Assembly (NCBI RefSeq): GCF_041821065.1
Contig: NZ_JBGUAX010000007.1
Location: 1-64,000, forward strand
From: Egicoccus sp. AB-alg2
GTDB taxonomy: Bacteria; Actinomycetota; Nitriliruptoria; Nitriliruptorales; Nitriliruptoraceae
Length of the DNA stretch: 64,000 bases
Reading direction: 5' to 3'
Shown: in pieces, positions 35,724 through 42,762 of the stretch
Layout: every line of letters begins with the position of its first letter
Numbering within the stretch: the stretch's first letter is position 1
Program-made: the position numbers and the translations under genes
The notes under the pieces: model-generated
The model's database searches: none
What the model was told of the DNA's origin: nothing
What the model saw: only the letters and a program-made list of their open reading frames with translations

Positions 35724-37568
35724 CTAGCTGGCGGTGTTGTTGGTGACGGTGGCGCTCACGCCCGAGCGCAGCCGGATCGGCTCGCCCCCGATACGCGCCA
35801 GCCGGTTGCCCACGATCCGGTTGTCCGTCCCGGCCGCGTTGCCCAGGCTGATGCCCTCGTCACCGGTGCGCTCGATCCGGTTGTCCAACACGTGCGTGGA
35901 ACGCGGGAAGTCCGGCGTCTCCGGGTTCGTGCGCGACTGGTTGCCCTCACGCACGTTGATCCCGACCTCGCCCGAGTCCAACACCGTGTTGCGCGCGATC
36001 ACCTGCCCGTGCAGGCCCTGGTCGTAGATGCCCGACCGCGGCGAACGCTCCACCCGGTTGCCGACGACGTCGCACGCCGCACCCCGGTTGACGATGATCC
36101 CGAACTCGTGCGAGCTCTCGCCGTTGCGGCCCGTGTCACGCACCACGTTGTCCGCGATCCGGCAGTTCCACGGCGCCGAGCCGACCTGGATCCCGTCCCG
36201 CCCGGTGCGCACCACCAGGTTGCGGGTGATCTCCACCCCGTCCAACAGCGGCGCCTCACCCGCGGTGTACTTCGACGAGCCGTGGTAGTGGCCCTCCGTA
36301 CCGATGTCGTGCACGTACAGGTCCCGGAACGCCACGTTGCGCTGCACCCACGAACGCGACTGGGTCTTGTCGTGCACCCCCAGCCCCGACGACGAGACGT
36401 TGCCGACCTCCACGTGATCCACGACCAGATGCTCGGTCCGCACCTTGCCCGTCAACCCGTTGCCCGACTCCGAGATCCGGATCCCACACCGCTGCTCGGA
36501 CTCGCCGACCCCCGCACCACACTGCGAGACCACCCCGGTCCCCGTGATCCGCAGATGCGACGAATCCCGAATCTCGATCCCCGCATACGCACCACGCGCC
36601 CGGATGTCGACCACCCCACCATCGTTCACGATCGTGATCGGCGCCGCCGCCGTGCCCTGCAACCCGAACAGACGCAACTCACCACGCGTCCCCGGCTCCA
36701 GACACAACACCTCACCCGCCGCCGCACGCGACACCTCACGCTGCCCACGCGGCACCACCCGATCACACGCCAGCGAGGTGCCCGGCGGCGGGGTGCGCTG
36801 CGGGAGCGTGACCTCGGGCGGGTCGAACGCGCCGTGCCAGGCGTCCTGCTCGTGCTGGACACCGGCCCCGCCGACGACGAACTGGGACAGTTGCTGGCGG
36901 GTGACCGGGTTGCCGGGACGGAACGTGCCGTCGCCGTAGCCCCGCAGGACGCCGGCTTCCGCCAGCGCCCGTACGTTGCGGGTGTGGTCGGTCCCGGACT
37001 CGAGGTCGGAGAACCGCGCCGACCCCGCGGCGAGCGTCGCACCGGCCTCGCGCATCGCGCGGGCGATGAACGACGCCATCTGCTGGCGGGTGACCACGGC
37101 GTTGGGCCGGTAGGTCCCGTCAGCCCGCCCGGTCACGACGCCACGCGCGGTGAGGTAGTCGATGGCGGCCCGTGCCTCGACGGTTGCCGTGCCCCGGTCG
37201 GGGTAGTCGGCCCGCGGGGCGGCCGGCACGTCCAGCGTCCCGTCCTCGGCCTGGGTGAGGAAGCGGGCGACGAACAGCGCCATCTGCTGGCGGGTCACGG
37301 ACCGCCCGGGCCGGAAGGACCCGTCGGGGTGGCCGACCGTGATCCCGTACGCCGCCATGCAGGCGACGGTGGTGCGGAAGGCCGGGTCGATGCGGTCGCT
37401 GTCGGCGAACGTCACCGTCGGCGCGTCGGCACAGACCGCTTCCGGGCTCGCGCCCGCGGCACCAGCGGCCGAGTCGGCACTGGCGACGGTGGCGGGCACG
37501 AGGGTCGCGAGCAGCGCGGCACCCCCGACGGCGGCGCGGACCCGGGGTCTGCGGTTTCGGAAGGACAT
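35724..37568 (-). CDS. SLH-anchored right-handed beta-helix protein
   Basis: This 614-residue surface protein has a signal peptide (ATVASA), three SLH repeats at about 50-230 (FADSDRIDPAF, DYPDRGTATVEARAAIDYL, FSDLESGTDHTRNVRAL, each followed by a GHPDGSFRP-like loop and VTRQQM) and a short Pro-rich linker. A parallel beta-helix domain of about 345 residues follows, made of NRIVGNRLARIGG-type rungs. The beta-helix begins at LACDRVVPRGQREV and is identical in sequence to that of the next gene upstream. Such domains bind or cleave polysaccharides, but no lyase catalytic residues can be assigned. Probably a glycan-interacting wall protein. Confidence 0.87.
   Translation of the reverse strand: MSFRNRRPRVRAAVGGAALLATLVPATVASADSAAGAAGASPEAVCADAPTVTFADSDRIDPAFRTTVACMAAYGITVGHPDGSFRPGRSVTRQQMALFVARFLTQAEDGTLDVPAAPRADYPDRGTATVEARAAIDYLTARGVVTGRADGTYRPNAVVTRQQMASFIARAMREAGATLAAGSARFSDLESGTDHTRNVRALAEAGVLRGYGDGTFRPGNPVTRQQLSQFVVGGAGVQHEQDAWHGAFDPPEVTLPQRTPPPGTSLACDRVVPRGQREVSRAAAGEVLCLEPGTRGELRLFGLQGTAAAPITIVNDGGVVDIRARGAYAGIEIRDSSHLRITGTGVVSQCGAGVGESEQRCGIRISESGNGLTGKVRTEHLVVDHVEVGNVSSSGLGVHDKTQSRSWVQRNVAFRDLYVHDIGTEGHYHGSSKYTAGEAPLLDGVEITRNLVVRTGRDGIQVGSAPWNCRIADNVVRDTGRNGESSHEFGIIVNRGAACDVVGNRVERSPRSGIYDQGLHGQVIARNTVLDSGEVGINVREGNQSRTNPETPDFPRSTHVLDNRIERTGDEGISLGNAAGTDNRIVGNRLARIGGEPIRLRSGVSATVTNNTAS
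35732..36775. repeat. 1044-bp direct repeat, copy A
   Basis: This segment matches 37657-38700 at a constant offset of 1925 bp with no indels, and every line compared is identical. The reading frames on both strands also give identical translations across it. It covers the whole beta-helix domain and stops at the domain boundary at one end and a few bases before the stop codon at the other. Confidence 0.95.
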
Positions 37569-37648
37569 GGCAGGCTCCTCACGGTCGCCGGCCGACGAGC
37601 TCGAGGCGTGCTTTCGAGAACCCGTCGACCGCGACCTCGGTCGGTGAA

Positions 37649-39004
37649 TCAGTCGACGGTGTTGTTGGTGACGGTGGCGCTCACGCCCGAGCGCAGCCGG
37701 ATCGGCTCGCCCCCGATACGCGCCAGCCGGTTGCCCACGATCCGGTTGTCCGTCCCGGCCGCGTTGCCCAGGCTGATGCCCTCGTCACCGGTGCGCTCGA
37801 TCCGGTTGTCCAACACGTGCGTGGAACGCGGGAAGTCCGGCGTCTCCGGGTTCGTGCGCGACTGGTTGCCCTCACGCACGTTGATCCCGACCTCGCCCGA
37901 GTCCAACACCGTGTTGCGCGCGATCACCTGCCCGTGCAGGCCCTGGTCGTAGATGCCCGACCGCGGCGAACGCTCCACCCGGTTGCCGACGACGTCGCAC
38001 GCCGCACCCCGGTTGACGATGATCCCGAACTCGTGCGAGCTCTCGCCGTTGCGGCCCGTGTCACGCACCACGTTGTCCGCGATCCGGCAGTTCCACGGCG
38101 CCGAGCCGACCTGGATCCCGTCCCGCCCGGTGCGCACCACCAGGTTGCGGGTGATCTCCACCCCGTCCAACAGCGGCGCCTCACCCGCGGTGTACTTCGA
38201 CGAGCCGTGGTAGTGGCCCTCCGTACCGATGTCGTGCACGTACAGGTCCCGGAACGCCACGTTGCGCTGCACCCACGAACGCGACTGGGTCTTGTCGTGC
38301 ACCCCCAGCCCCGACGACGAGACGTTGCCGACCTCCACGTGATCCACGACCAGATGCTCGGTCCGCACCTTGCCCGTCAACCCGTTGCCCGACTCCGAGA
38401 TCCGGATCCCACACCGCTGCTCGGACTCGCCGACCCCCGCACCACACTGCGAGACCACCCCGGTCCCCGTGATCCGCAGATGCGACGAATCCCGAATCTC
38501 GATCCCCGCATACGCACCACGCGCCCGGATGTCGACCACCCCACCATCGTTCACGATCGTGATCGGCGCCGCCGCCGTGCCCTGCAACCCGAACAGACGC
38601 AACTCACCACGCGTCCCCGGCTCCAGACACAACACCTCACCCGCCGCCGCACGCGACACCTCACGCTGCCCACGCGGCACCACCCGATCACACGCCAGCG
38701 GTGCCTCGGGCTCGGGCTCCGGGTCGGGCGTCGGCTCCGGGCCGGGGTCGGGCGTCGGCTCCGGATCCGGGTCCGGGTCGGGCGTCGGGTCCGGGTCCGG
38801 GTCCGGTGCCGGGTCCGGTGCCGGGTCCGGTGCCGGGTCCGGGTCGGGCGTCGGGTCCGGGTCCGGCGTCGGATCGTCCGGTGTACACCGGCCCTGCTTC
38901 TCGAGTCCCGGGGGACAGTGCCCCTCGGGGCGGGCCGAGGCCGCCGGTGCGAGGGCCACGACGGCCAGGACGGTGACGAGCAGGAAGGACCACAGGCGTC
39001 GCAT
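37649..39004 (-). CDS. secreted beta-helix protein with a Pro-Asp repeat linker
   Basis: This 451-residue protein has a signal peptide (APAASA), a short Cys-containing segment (HCPPGLEKQGRC) and about 55 residues of PDPDPTPDPDP-type linker. Its beta-helix domain is sequence-identical to that of the neighbouring SLH protein, differing only in the last two residues (VD against AS). It has no SLH domains, so it would be secreted or wall-associated through the linker rather than bound to the secondary polymer. ATG 39004 has only a weak GGAAG upstream. The DNA identity of the C-terminal domain indicates a very recent copy or gene conversion. Confidence 0.87.
   Translation of the reverse strand: MRRLWSFLLVTVLAVVALAPAASARPEGHCPPGLEKQGRCTPDDPTPDPDPTPDPDPAPDPAPDPAPDPDPDPTPDPDPDPEPTPDPGPEPTPDPEPEPEAPLACDRVVPRGQREVSRAAAGEVLCLEPGTRGELRLFGLQGTAAAPITIVNDGGVVDIRARGAYAGIEIRDSSHLRITGTGVVSQCGAGVGESEQRCGIRISESGNGLTGKVRTEHLVVDHVEVGNVSSSGLGVHDKTQSRSWVQRNVAFRDLYVHDIGTEGHYHGSSKYTAGEAPLLDGVEITRNLVVRTGRDGIQVGSAPWNCRIADNVVRDTGRNGESSHEFGIIVNRGAACDVVGNRVERSPRSGIYDQGLHGQVIARNTVLDSGEVGINVREGNQSRTNPETPDFPRSTHVLDNRIERTGDEGISLGNAAGTDNRIVGNRLARIGGEPIRLRSGVSATVTNNTVD
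37657..38700. repeat. 1044-bp direct repeat, copy B
   Basis: Second copy of the segment at 35732-36775, same orientation. No transposase or terminal inverted repeats flank either copy, so unequal recombination or gene conversion is more likely than an insertion sequence. Confidence 0.95.
38703..38880. repeat. GGGTCC/GGGTCG low-complexity repeat encoding the Pro-Asp linker
   Basis: Short 6-bp and 12-bp periodic repeats (gggtcc, gggtcg, gccggg) fill the linker-coding part of the 451-residue protein gene. Length variation between strains is likely. Confidence 0.8.
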
Positions 39005-39472
39005 GGGTTCGAGGACTTCCGGTCGGGGGCATGACTGACGACACGACCGTGTGCGGTCGCGTGCGCGTCGCCGAGCACGGCGAGGTACCGCGCGGTCGGG
39101 TGGACCCGACCGGCGCGGGGCCGCGGTGCTGGCGGCGGGGGGTCCGCCGGCCACCCAACGGGGGAGGTGGCCGTCGGCGACGCCGGCACTACCAACGTTT
39201 CGGAGGCCTCCGACTGCGCTGCGTAGCCGGAATCGGCCGCGGAACGGGACCGGGTGTCCGCCCGGGCGCACGGATCTCGCCAGATCCGCGCTGCCGGGAA
39301 CCTCGCGACCGGCGGCCGGATGGCCGTCGACGTGCGCTGTCAAGGCTGATGCGTGCCGGGCGCGCTACGCACCACGGCGCGGCGGGGGGACGCGGCGGCG
39401 AGACCGGCGACGGGACGCGGCGGCGAGACCGGCGACGGGACGCGGCGAACGGGACGCGGTTCCGCCCCGCGG
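39005..39472. other. 468-bp intergenic region with tandem repeats
   Basis: No gene-like ORF is seen between two beta-helix genes of the same strand. Two perfect tandem copies of a 25-bp unit lie at 39387-39411 and 39412-39436 (unit begins GGGACGCGGCGGCGAGACCG). A partial third copy starts at 39437, and a further GGGACGCGG lies at 39451-39459. The promoter of the 451-residue protein gene must lie in the right half, toward lower coordinates from here, but none is clear. Confidence 0.6.
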
Positions 39473-40705
39473 TCACTGCTCGCGGTTGTCGCCGACCTCG
39501 GCGCGCACGCCGTCGTCGAGCTCGACCGCCGCACCGGACACGTCGGCGAGCCGGTTGCCGGTGACGCGGTTGTCCGTGCCCGCCGTGTTGCCGAGCCGGA
39601 TGCCGCCCGCCGCCCCCTGGATGCGGTTGTCGACGACGTGCGTGGAGCGCGGGAAGTCCGGCGTCTGGGGGTCGTCGGCCGCCTGGTCGCCCTCGGTCAC
39701 CTGGATGCCGAGCTCACCCGAGTCGAGCACCGTGTTCCGGGCGATCACCTGTCCGTGCAGGCCCTGGTCGTAGATGCCCGACCGCGGCGAACGCTCGACG
39801 CGGTTGCCGATGACGTCGCAGGAGGAGCCGCGGTTCACGATGATCCCGAACTCGTGCTTGCTCTCGCCGTTGCGCCCCGTGTCCCGCACCACGTTCTGCG
39901 CGATCCGGCAGTTCCGGGGCGCCGAGCCGACCTGGATGCCGTCACGCCCGGTCCGAACGACGAGGTTGCGGGTGATCTCGACCCCGTCGAGCAGGTGTTG
40001 GTCACCGGAGGTGTAGTCGGAGGACCCGTGGTAGTGCCCCTCGGTCCCGATGTCGTGCACGTACAGGTCCCGGAAGGCGACGTCTCGCTGGAGCCACTCG
40101 TCCCGGTCGAGTTCCTTGTCATGGGTCCCGAGTCCGGCGCTCTCCACGTCGCCGACCTCGACGTGATCGACGGTGAGGTTCGTCGTGCGCGTCTTGCCGG
40201 CGATGCCGTTGAACGATCCGGTGACCCGGATCCCGCACCGTTGTTCGTCCTCGCCGAAGTGCGCACCGCAGCGGCCCGTCGTCCCGGTCCCGGTGACGTG
40301 CACGTGTGCGACGTCACGCAGTTCGAGACCGGCGTAGGCACCGGGCGCGTCGATCTCCACGACGCCACCGTGGTTCACGACCGTGATCGGTCGGCTGGCC
40401 GTGCCCTGCAGCCCGGTCAGTCGCAGCGCGCCGCGACGGCCGGCGGCGAGGCAGATCACCTCACCGGGGGCGGCCTGGTCGACCTCTGCCTGCGTCACCG
40501 GCACGACCTGGTCGCAGGCCAGCAGTCGCGCGGCGACGCCCTCGGGCCGTACCTGCCCGCCGAGGCCGTCGGGCGCGGCCCCGGCGTCCGGCGGCGTCCG
40601 GTCGCTCGAGCGTGCCGCGGGCAGGGAGAACGCGACGAGCACGACGACAGCCAGCGACAGGAGCGTGCGCAGCACCGGAGCGGATCGGTCGGCCCGCCCC
40701 CTCAC
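39473..40705 (-). CDS. third beta-helix paralogue, secreted
   Basis: This 410-residue protein has a signal-like N-terminus (LLSLAVVVLVAFSLPAARS) joined by a short linker to the same beta-helix domain (LLACDQVVPVTQAEVDQ onward), clearly homologous to the two identical copies but diverged. Long blocks remain identical (DLYVHDIGTEGHYHGSS, RVERSPRSGIYDQGLHG), which is stronger conservation than the rest and may mark the functional face. GTG 40705 overlaps the phosphoribosyltransferase stop as GTGA. The frame is open further upstream but would run inside that gene. It lacks SLH and Pro-Asp modules. Confidence 0.83.
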   Translation of the reverse strand: MRGRADRSAPVLRTLLSLAVVVLVAFSLPAARSSDRTPPDAGAAPDGLGGQVRPEGVAARLLACDQVVPVTQAEVDQAAPGEVICLAAGRRGALRLTGLQGTASRPITVVNHGGVVEIDAPGAYAGLELRDVAHVHVTGTGTTGRCGAHFGEDEQRCGIRVTGSFNGIAGKTRTTNLTVDHVEVGDVESAGLGTHDKELDRDEWLQRDVAFRDLYVHDIGTEGHYHGSSDYTSGDQHLLDGVEITRNLVVRTGRDGIQVGSAPRNCRIAQNVVRDTGRNGESKHEFGIIVNRGSSCDVIGNRVERSPRSGIYDQGLHGQVIARNTVLDSGELGIQVTEGDQAADDPQTPDFPRSTHVVDNRIQGAAGGIRLGNTAGTDNRVTGNRLADVSGAAVELDDGVRAEVGDNREQ

Positions 40706-41373
40706 AGCGGCACGTTCCCGGTGGGGTTGCCGTCGCCGACGGGTGGCCGGGCGGCGGCCAACGCGGCCGCCACCTCCTCGTCGGTCGTCTGCGAGAAGTC
40801 GGCGTAGAACTGTCCGACGGACCCGAAGTCCTCGGTGCTCAGCAGGCACACGGCGGCGTCCACCAACGTCTGCACCCTCGCCAGCGTCCGCGGCGGGGCG
40901 ACCGGCACCGCCAGCAGCAGGTGGCGCGGCATCCAGGTCCGCACGACGTCCAGCGCGGCGCGCATGGTGGAGCCGGTGGCGATGCCGTCGTCGACGACCA
41001 CGGCGGTGCGTCCGTGCACCTGCGCGTGCGTGCGACCGGCCCGGTAGCGCTCGACGCGACGCCGCAGTTCGGCCTGCTCCTGTTCGGCGACCTGCTCCAG
41101 CTCGTCGGGCCGGATGCCCAACTGGCGGATCAGGCGGCGATCCAGCACCCGGATGCCGTCCTCGCCGATCGCGCCGACCCCCAGTTCCGGCTGCCAGGGG
41201 CAGCCGAGCTTGCGGACGACGACGACGTCCAGGGGCGCGTCCAGCACGGACGCCACCTCGGCCGCGACGGGCACGCCACCTCGGGGCAGCCCGAACACCA
41301 CCGGCGCGTGCAGGTGCTTGCGCCGCAGTCGCTCGCCGAGCAGGCGCCCGGCCTCGCGACGGTCCCGGAACAT
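40702..41373 (-). CDS. phosphoribosyltransferase-domain protein
   Basis: This 223-residue type I PRTase fold protein has the PRPP-binding motif VVVDDGIATGSTMRAAL and an N-terminal FGLPRGGVPVAAEVA segment typical of the group often found as putative PRTases in actinobacteria. GGAG lies 9 nt before the ATG. The base it uses is unknown; it is not an upp, apt or hpt by its surrounding motifs. Its stop overlaps the start of a secreted beta-helix gene, an odd operon partner. Confidence 0.85.
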   Translation of the reverse strand: MFRDRREAGRLLGERLRRKHLHAPVVFGLPRGGVPVAAEVASVLDAPLDVVVVRKLGCPWQPELGVGAIGEDGIRVLDRRLIRQLGIRPDELEQVAEQEQAELRRRVERYRAGRTHAQVHGRTAVVVDDGIATGSTMRAALDVVRTWMPRHLLLAVPVAPPRTLARVQTLVDAAVCLLSTEDFGSVGQFYADFSQTTDEEVAAALAAARPPVGDGNPTGNVPL

Positions 41374-41448
41374 GGCGACGTCTCCGCTCGTCGCCGACGT
41401 CGAGTGGCGCCAGCGTTCCGCGCCGGGCCGTTCGTGACCAGGGACGAA

Positions 41449-41811
41449 CTACCCGCCGACCTCGGGCGGCGACGGTGGTGCGGGAACGTCCGGTGGGATG
41501 TCGGGCACGGGCGGCTCGCCCGGCCGGCGCGGCACCTCGGGCGGCAGCTCCGGCACGGGCGGTGGCGGCGTCGGTGGCGTCTCCGGCGGCGGCGCGGGGA
41601 CGGGGACCTCCGGGATCCAGGGCGGCTGCTCGGGAGCGGGCTCCGGCTGTGGTGGCGGCACCTCGTCGGGTGGGACCGGCGGCAGTTCCTCGGGCCGTGC
41701 CGGCGGCTCCGGCTCGACCGGTAGCGGTAGCTCGTCGGGTCGCGCCGGCGGCTCGACGTCGGGTGCGGGCGGCGGCACCTCGTCCGGCCGCTCGGGCTCC
41801 GGCTCGGGCAC
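41449..41811 (-). CDS. proline-rich low-complexity protein (tentative)
   Basis: This possible 120-residue protein is made almost wholly of Pro, Glu, Val and Asp (PPARPDELPLPVEPEPP and similar imperfect repeats), with no signal peptide or membrane helix. GTG 41811 has GGAGGT 9 nt upstream, the best support that it is real; the frame is open to 41871, where the start codon would lie in a hairpin. The opposite strand gives a glycine-rich frame, so low complexity alone could keep either open. Function unknown. Confidence 0.45.
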   Translation of the reverse strand: MPEPEPERPDEVPPPAPDVEPPARPDELPLPVEPEPPARPEELPPVPPDEVPPPQPEPAPEQPPWIPEVPVPAPPPETPPTPPPPVPELPPEVPRRPGEPPVPDIPPDVPAPPSPPEVGG

Positions 41812-41866
41812 GGGTCGGCTACCTCCGCGGCGGTCGCGACCGACGGTACGCCCGGACTCGGGGTCC

Positions 41867-41891
41867 GTCACCCGGGAGTTCCCCGGGTGAC
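41867..41891. other. 10-bp inverted repeat
   Basis: Perfect arms GTCACCCGGG / CCCGGGTGAC with a 5-nt loop lie in the region upstream of the ABC genes and the proline-rich ORF. Could be a terminator or an operator; no gene ends directly before it. Confidence 0.5.
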
Positions 41892-42006
41892 ACCGGGGTG
41901 CGGGTCAGGGTCCGGTCGGGGTGCGGTTCCGGGTCGGTCCCCGAGGGCAGCGGCCACGCCCGTCCTTAGCGTCCGCCGCAGTCCCCTCCACCACGAAGGA
42001 CCGCAC

Positions 42007-42762
42007 ATGCACTCGGAGAACGAACCACCCCTGCTCTCCGCGACGGGCGTCGTCAAGACGTACCGGAGCGGCCACCTCGAGGTCCCGGCGCTGCGCGGCG
42101 TGGACCTCCGGATCGGCGCCGGCGAACTGGTCATGGTGATGGGCCCGTCCGGCAACGGCAAGACGACGCTGCTCAACTGCCTCTCCGGCCTGGACGAGAT
42201 CGACGGCGGCACGGTGCACGTCGGCGGTCGCGACCTGTTCGCGATGTCGGACGCCGACCGGACCCGCCACCGTGCCACGACCATGGGCTTCGTCTTCCAG
42301 GCCTTCAACCTGATCCCGGTCCTGTCGGCCGTGGAGAACGTCGAGTTGCCGCTGCTGGTCACCGGGGTGGCGCCCAAGGTCGCGCGTGAGCGGGCACGTG
42401 ACTTGCTCGCCCGCGTCGGGCTCGCCGACCGCGCCGGCCACCGGCCGGGCGAGCTGTCCGGGGGCGAGCAGCAGCGGGTGACCGTCGCCCGGGCGCTGGT
42501 GGCGGAGCCGGCGATCGTGTGGGCCGACGAACCGACCGGTGCCCTCGACAGCCGCACCGCCGGCGAGATCGTCGAGCTGCTCCACGAGGTGCACGCCGGC
42601 GGGCAGACGCTGGTGGTCGTCACCCACGACGACCAGCTCGGCCGCTCCGGGCAGCGGCTCGTGCAGGTCCGCGACGGACGTGTCGTCCACGACGGCCCGC
42701 CGCACACCGCACCCGACGCCCGCGCCCTCGAGGCCGCCGCGAGCGTGGAGGCCGTCCGATGA
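42007..42762 (+). CDS. ABC transporter ATP-binding protein (MacB/LolD type)
   Basis: This 251-residue single ATPase domain has Walker A GPSGNGKTTLLN, Q-loop FVFQAFNLIPVLSAVENVELPL (as separate fragments), signature LSGGEQQRVTVARAL and Walker B VWADEPTGALDS. This is the type that partners FtsX-like permeases in lipoprotein, peptide or antibiotic export and mechanotransmission. GAAGGA lies 7 nt before the ATG. Its stop overlaps the permease start as ATGA. Confidence 0.93.
   Translation: MHSENEPPLLSATGVVKTYRSGHLEVPALRGVDLRIGAGELVMVMGPSGNGKTTLLNCLSGLDEIDGGTVHVGGRDLFAMSDADRTRHRATTMGFVFQAFNLIPVLSAVENVELPLLVTGVAPKVARERARDLLARVGLADRAGHRPGELSGGEQQRVTVARALVAEPAIVWADEPTGALDSRTAGEIVELLHEVHAGGQTLVVVTHDDQLGRSGQRLVQVRDGRVVHDGPPHTAPDARALEAAASVEAVR

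Noticed and set aside
35732-38700. The 1044-bp duplication as an insertion sequence
   Set aside because: No transposase, terminal inverted repeats or target-site duplications; the repeat matches a protein domain, not a mobile element.
41498-41890. A glycine-rich plus-strand protein
   Set aside because: It is the antisense reading of the proline-rich frame and lacks a Shine-Dalgarno; the minus-strand GTG at 41811 has GGAGGT.
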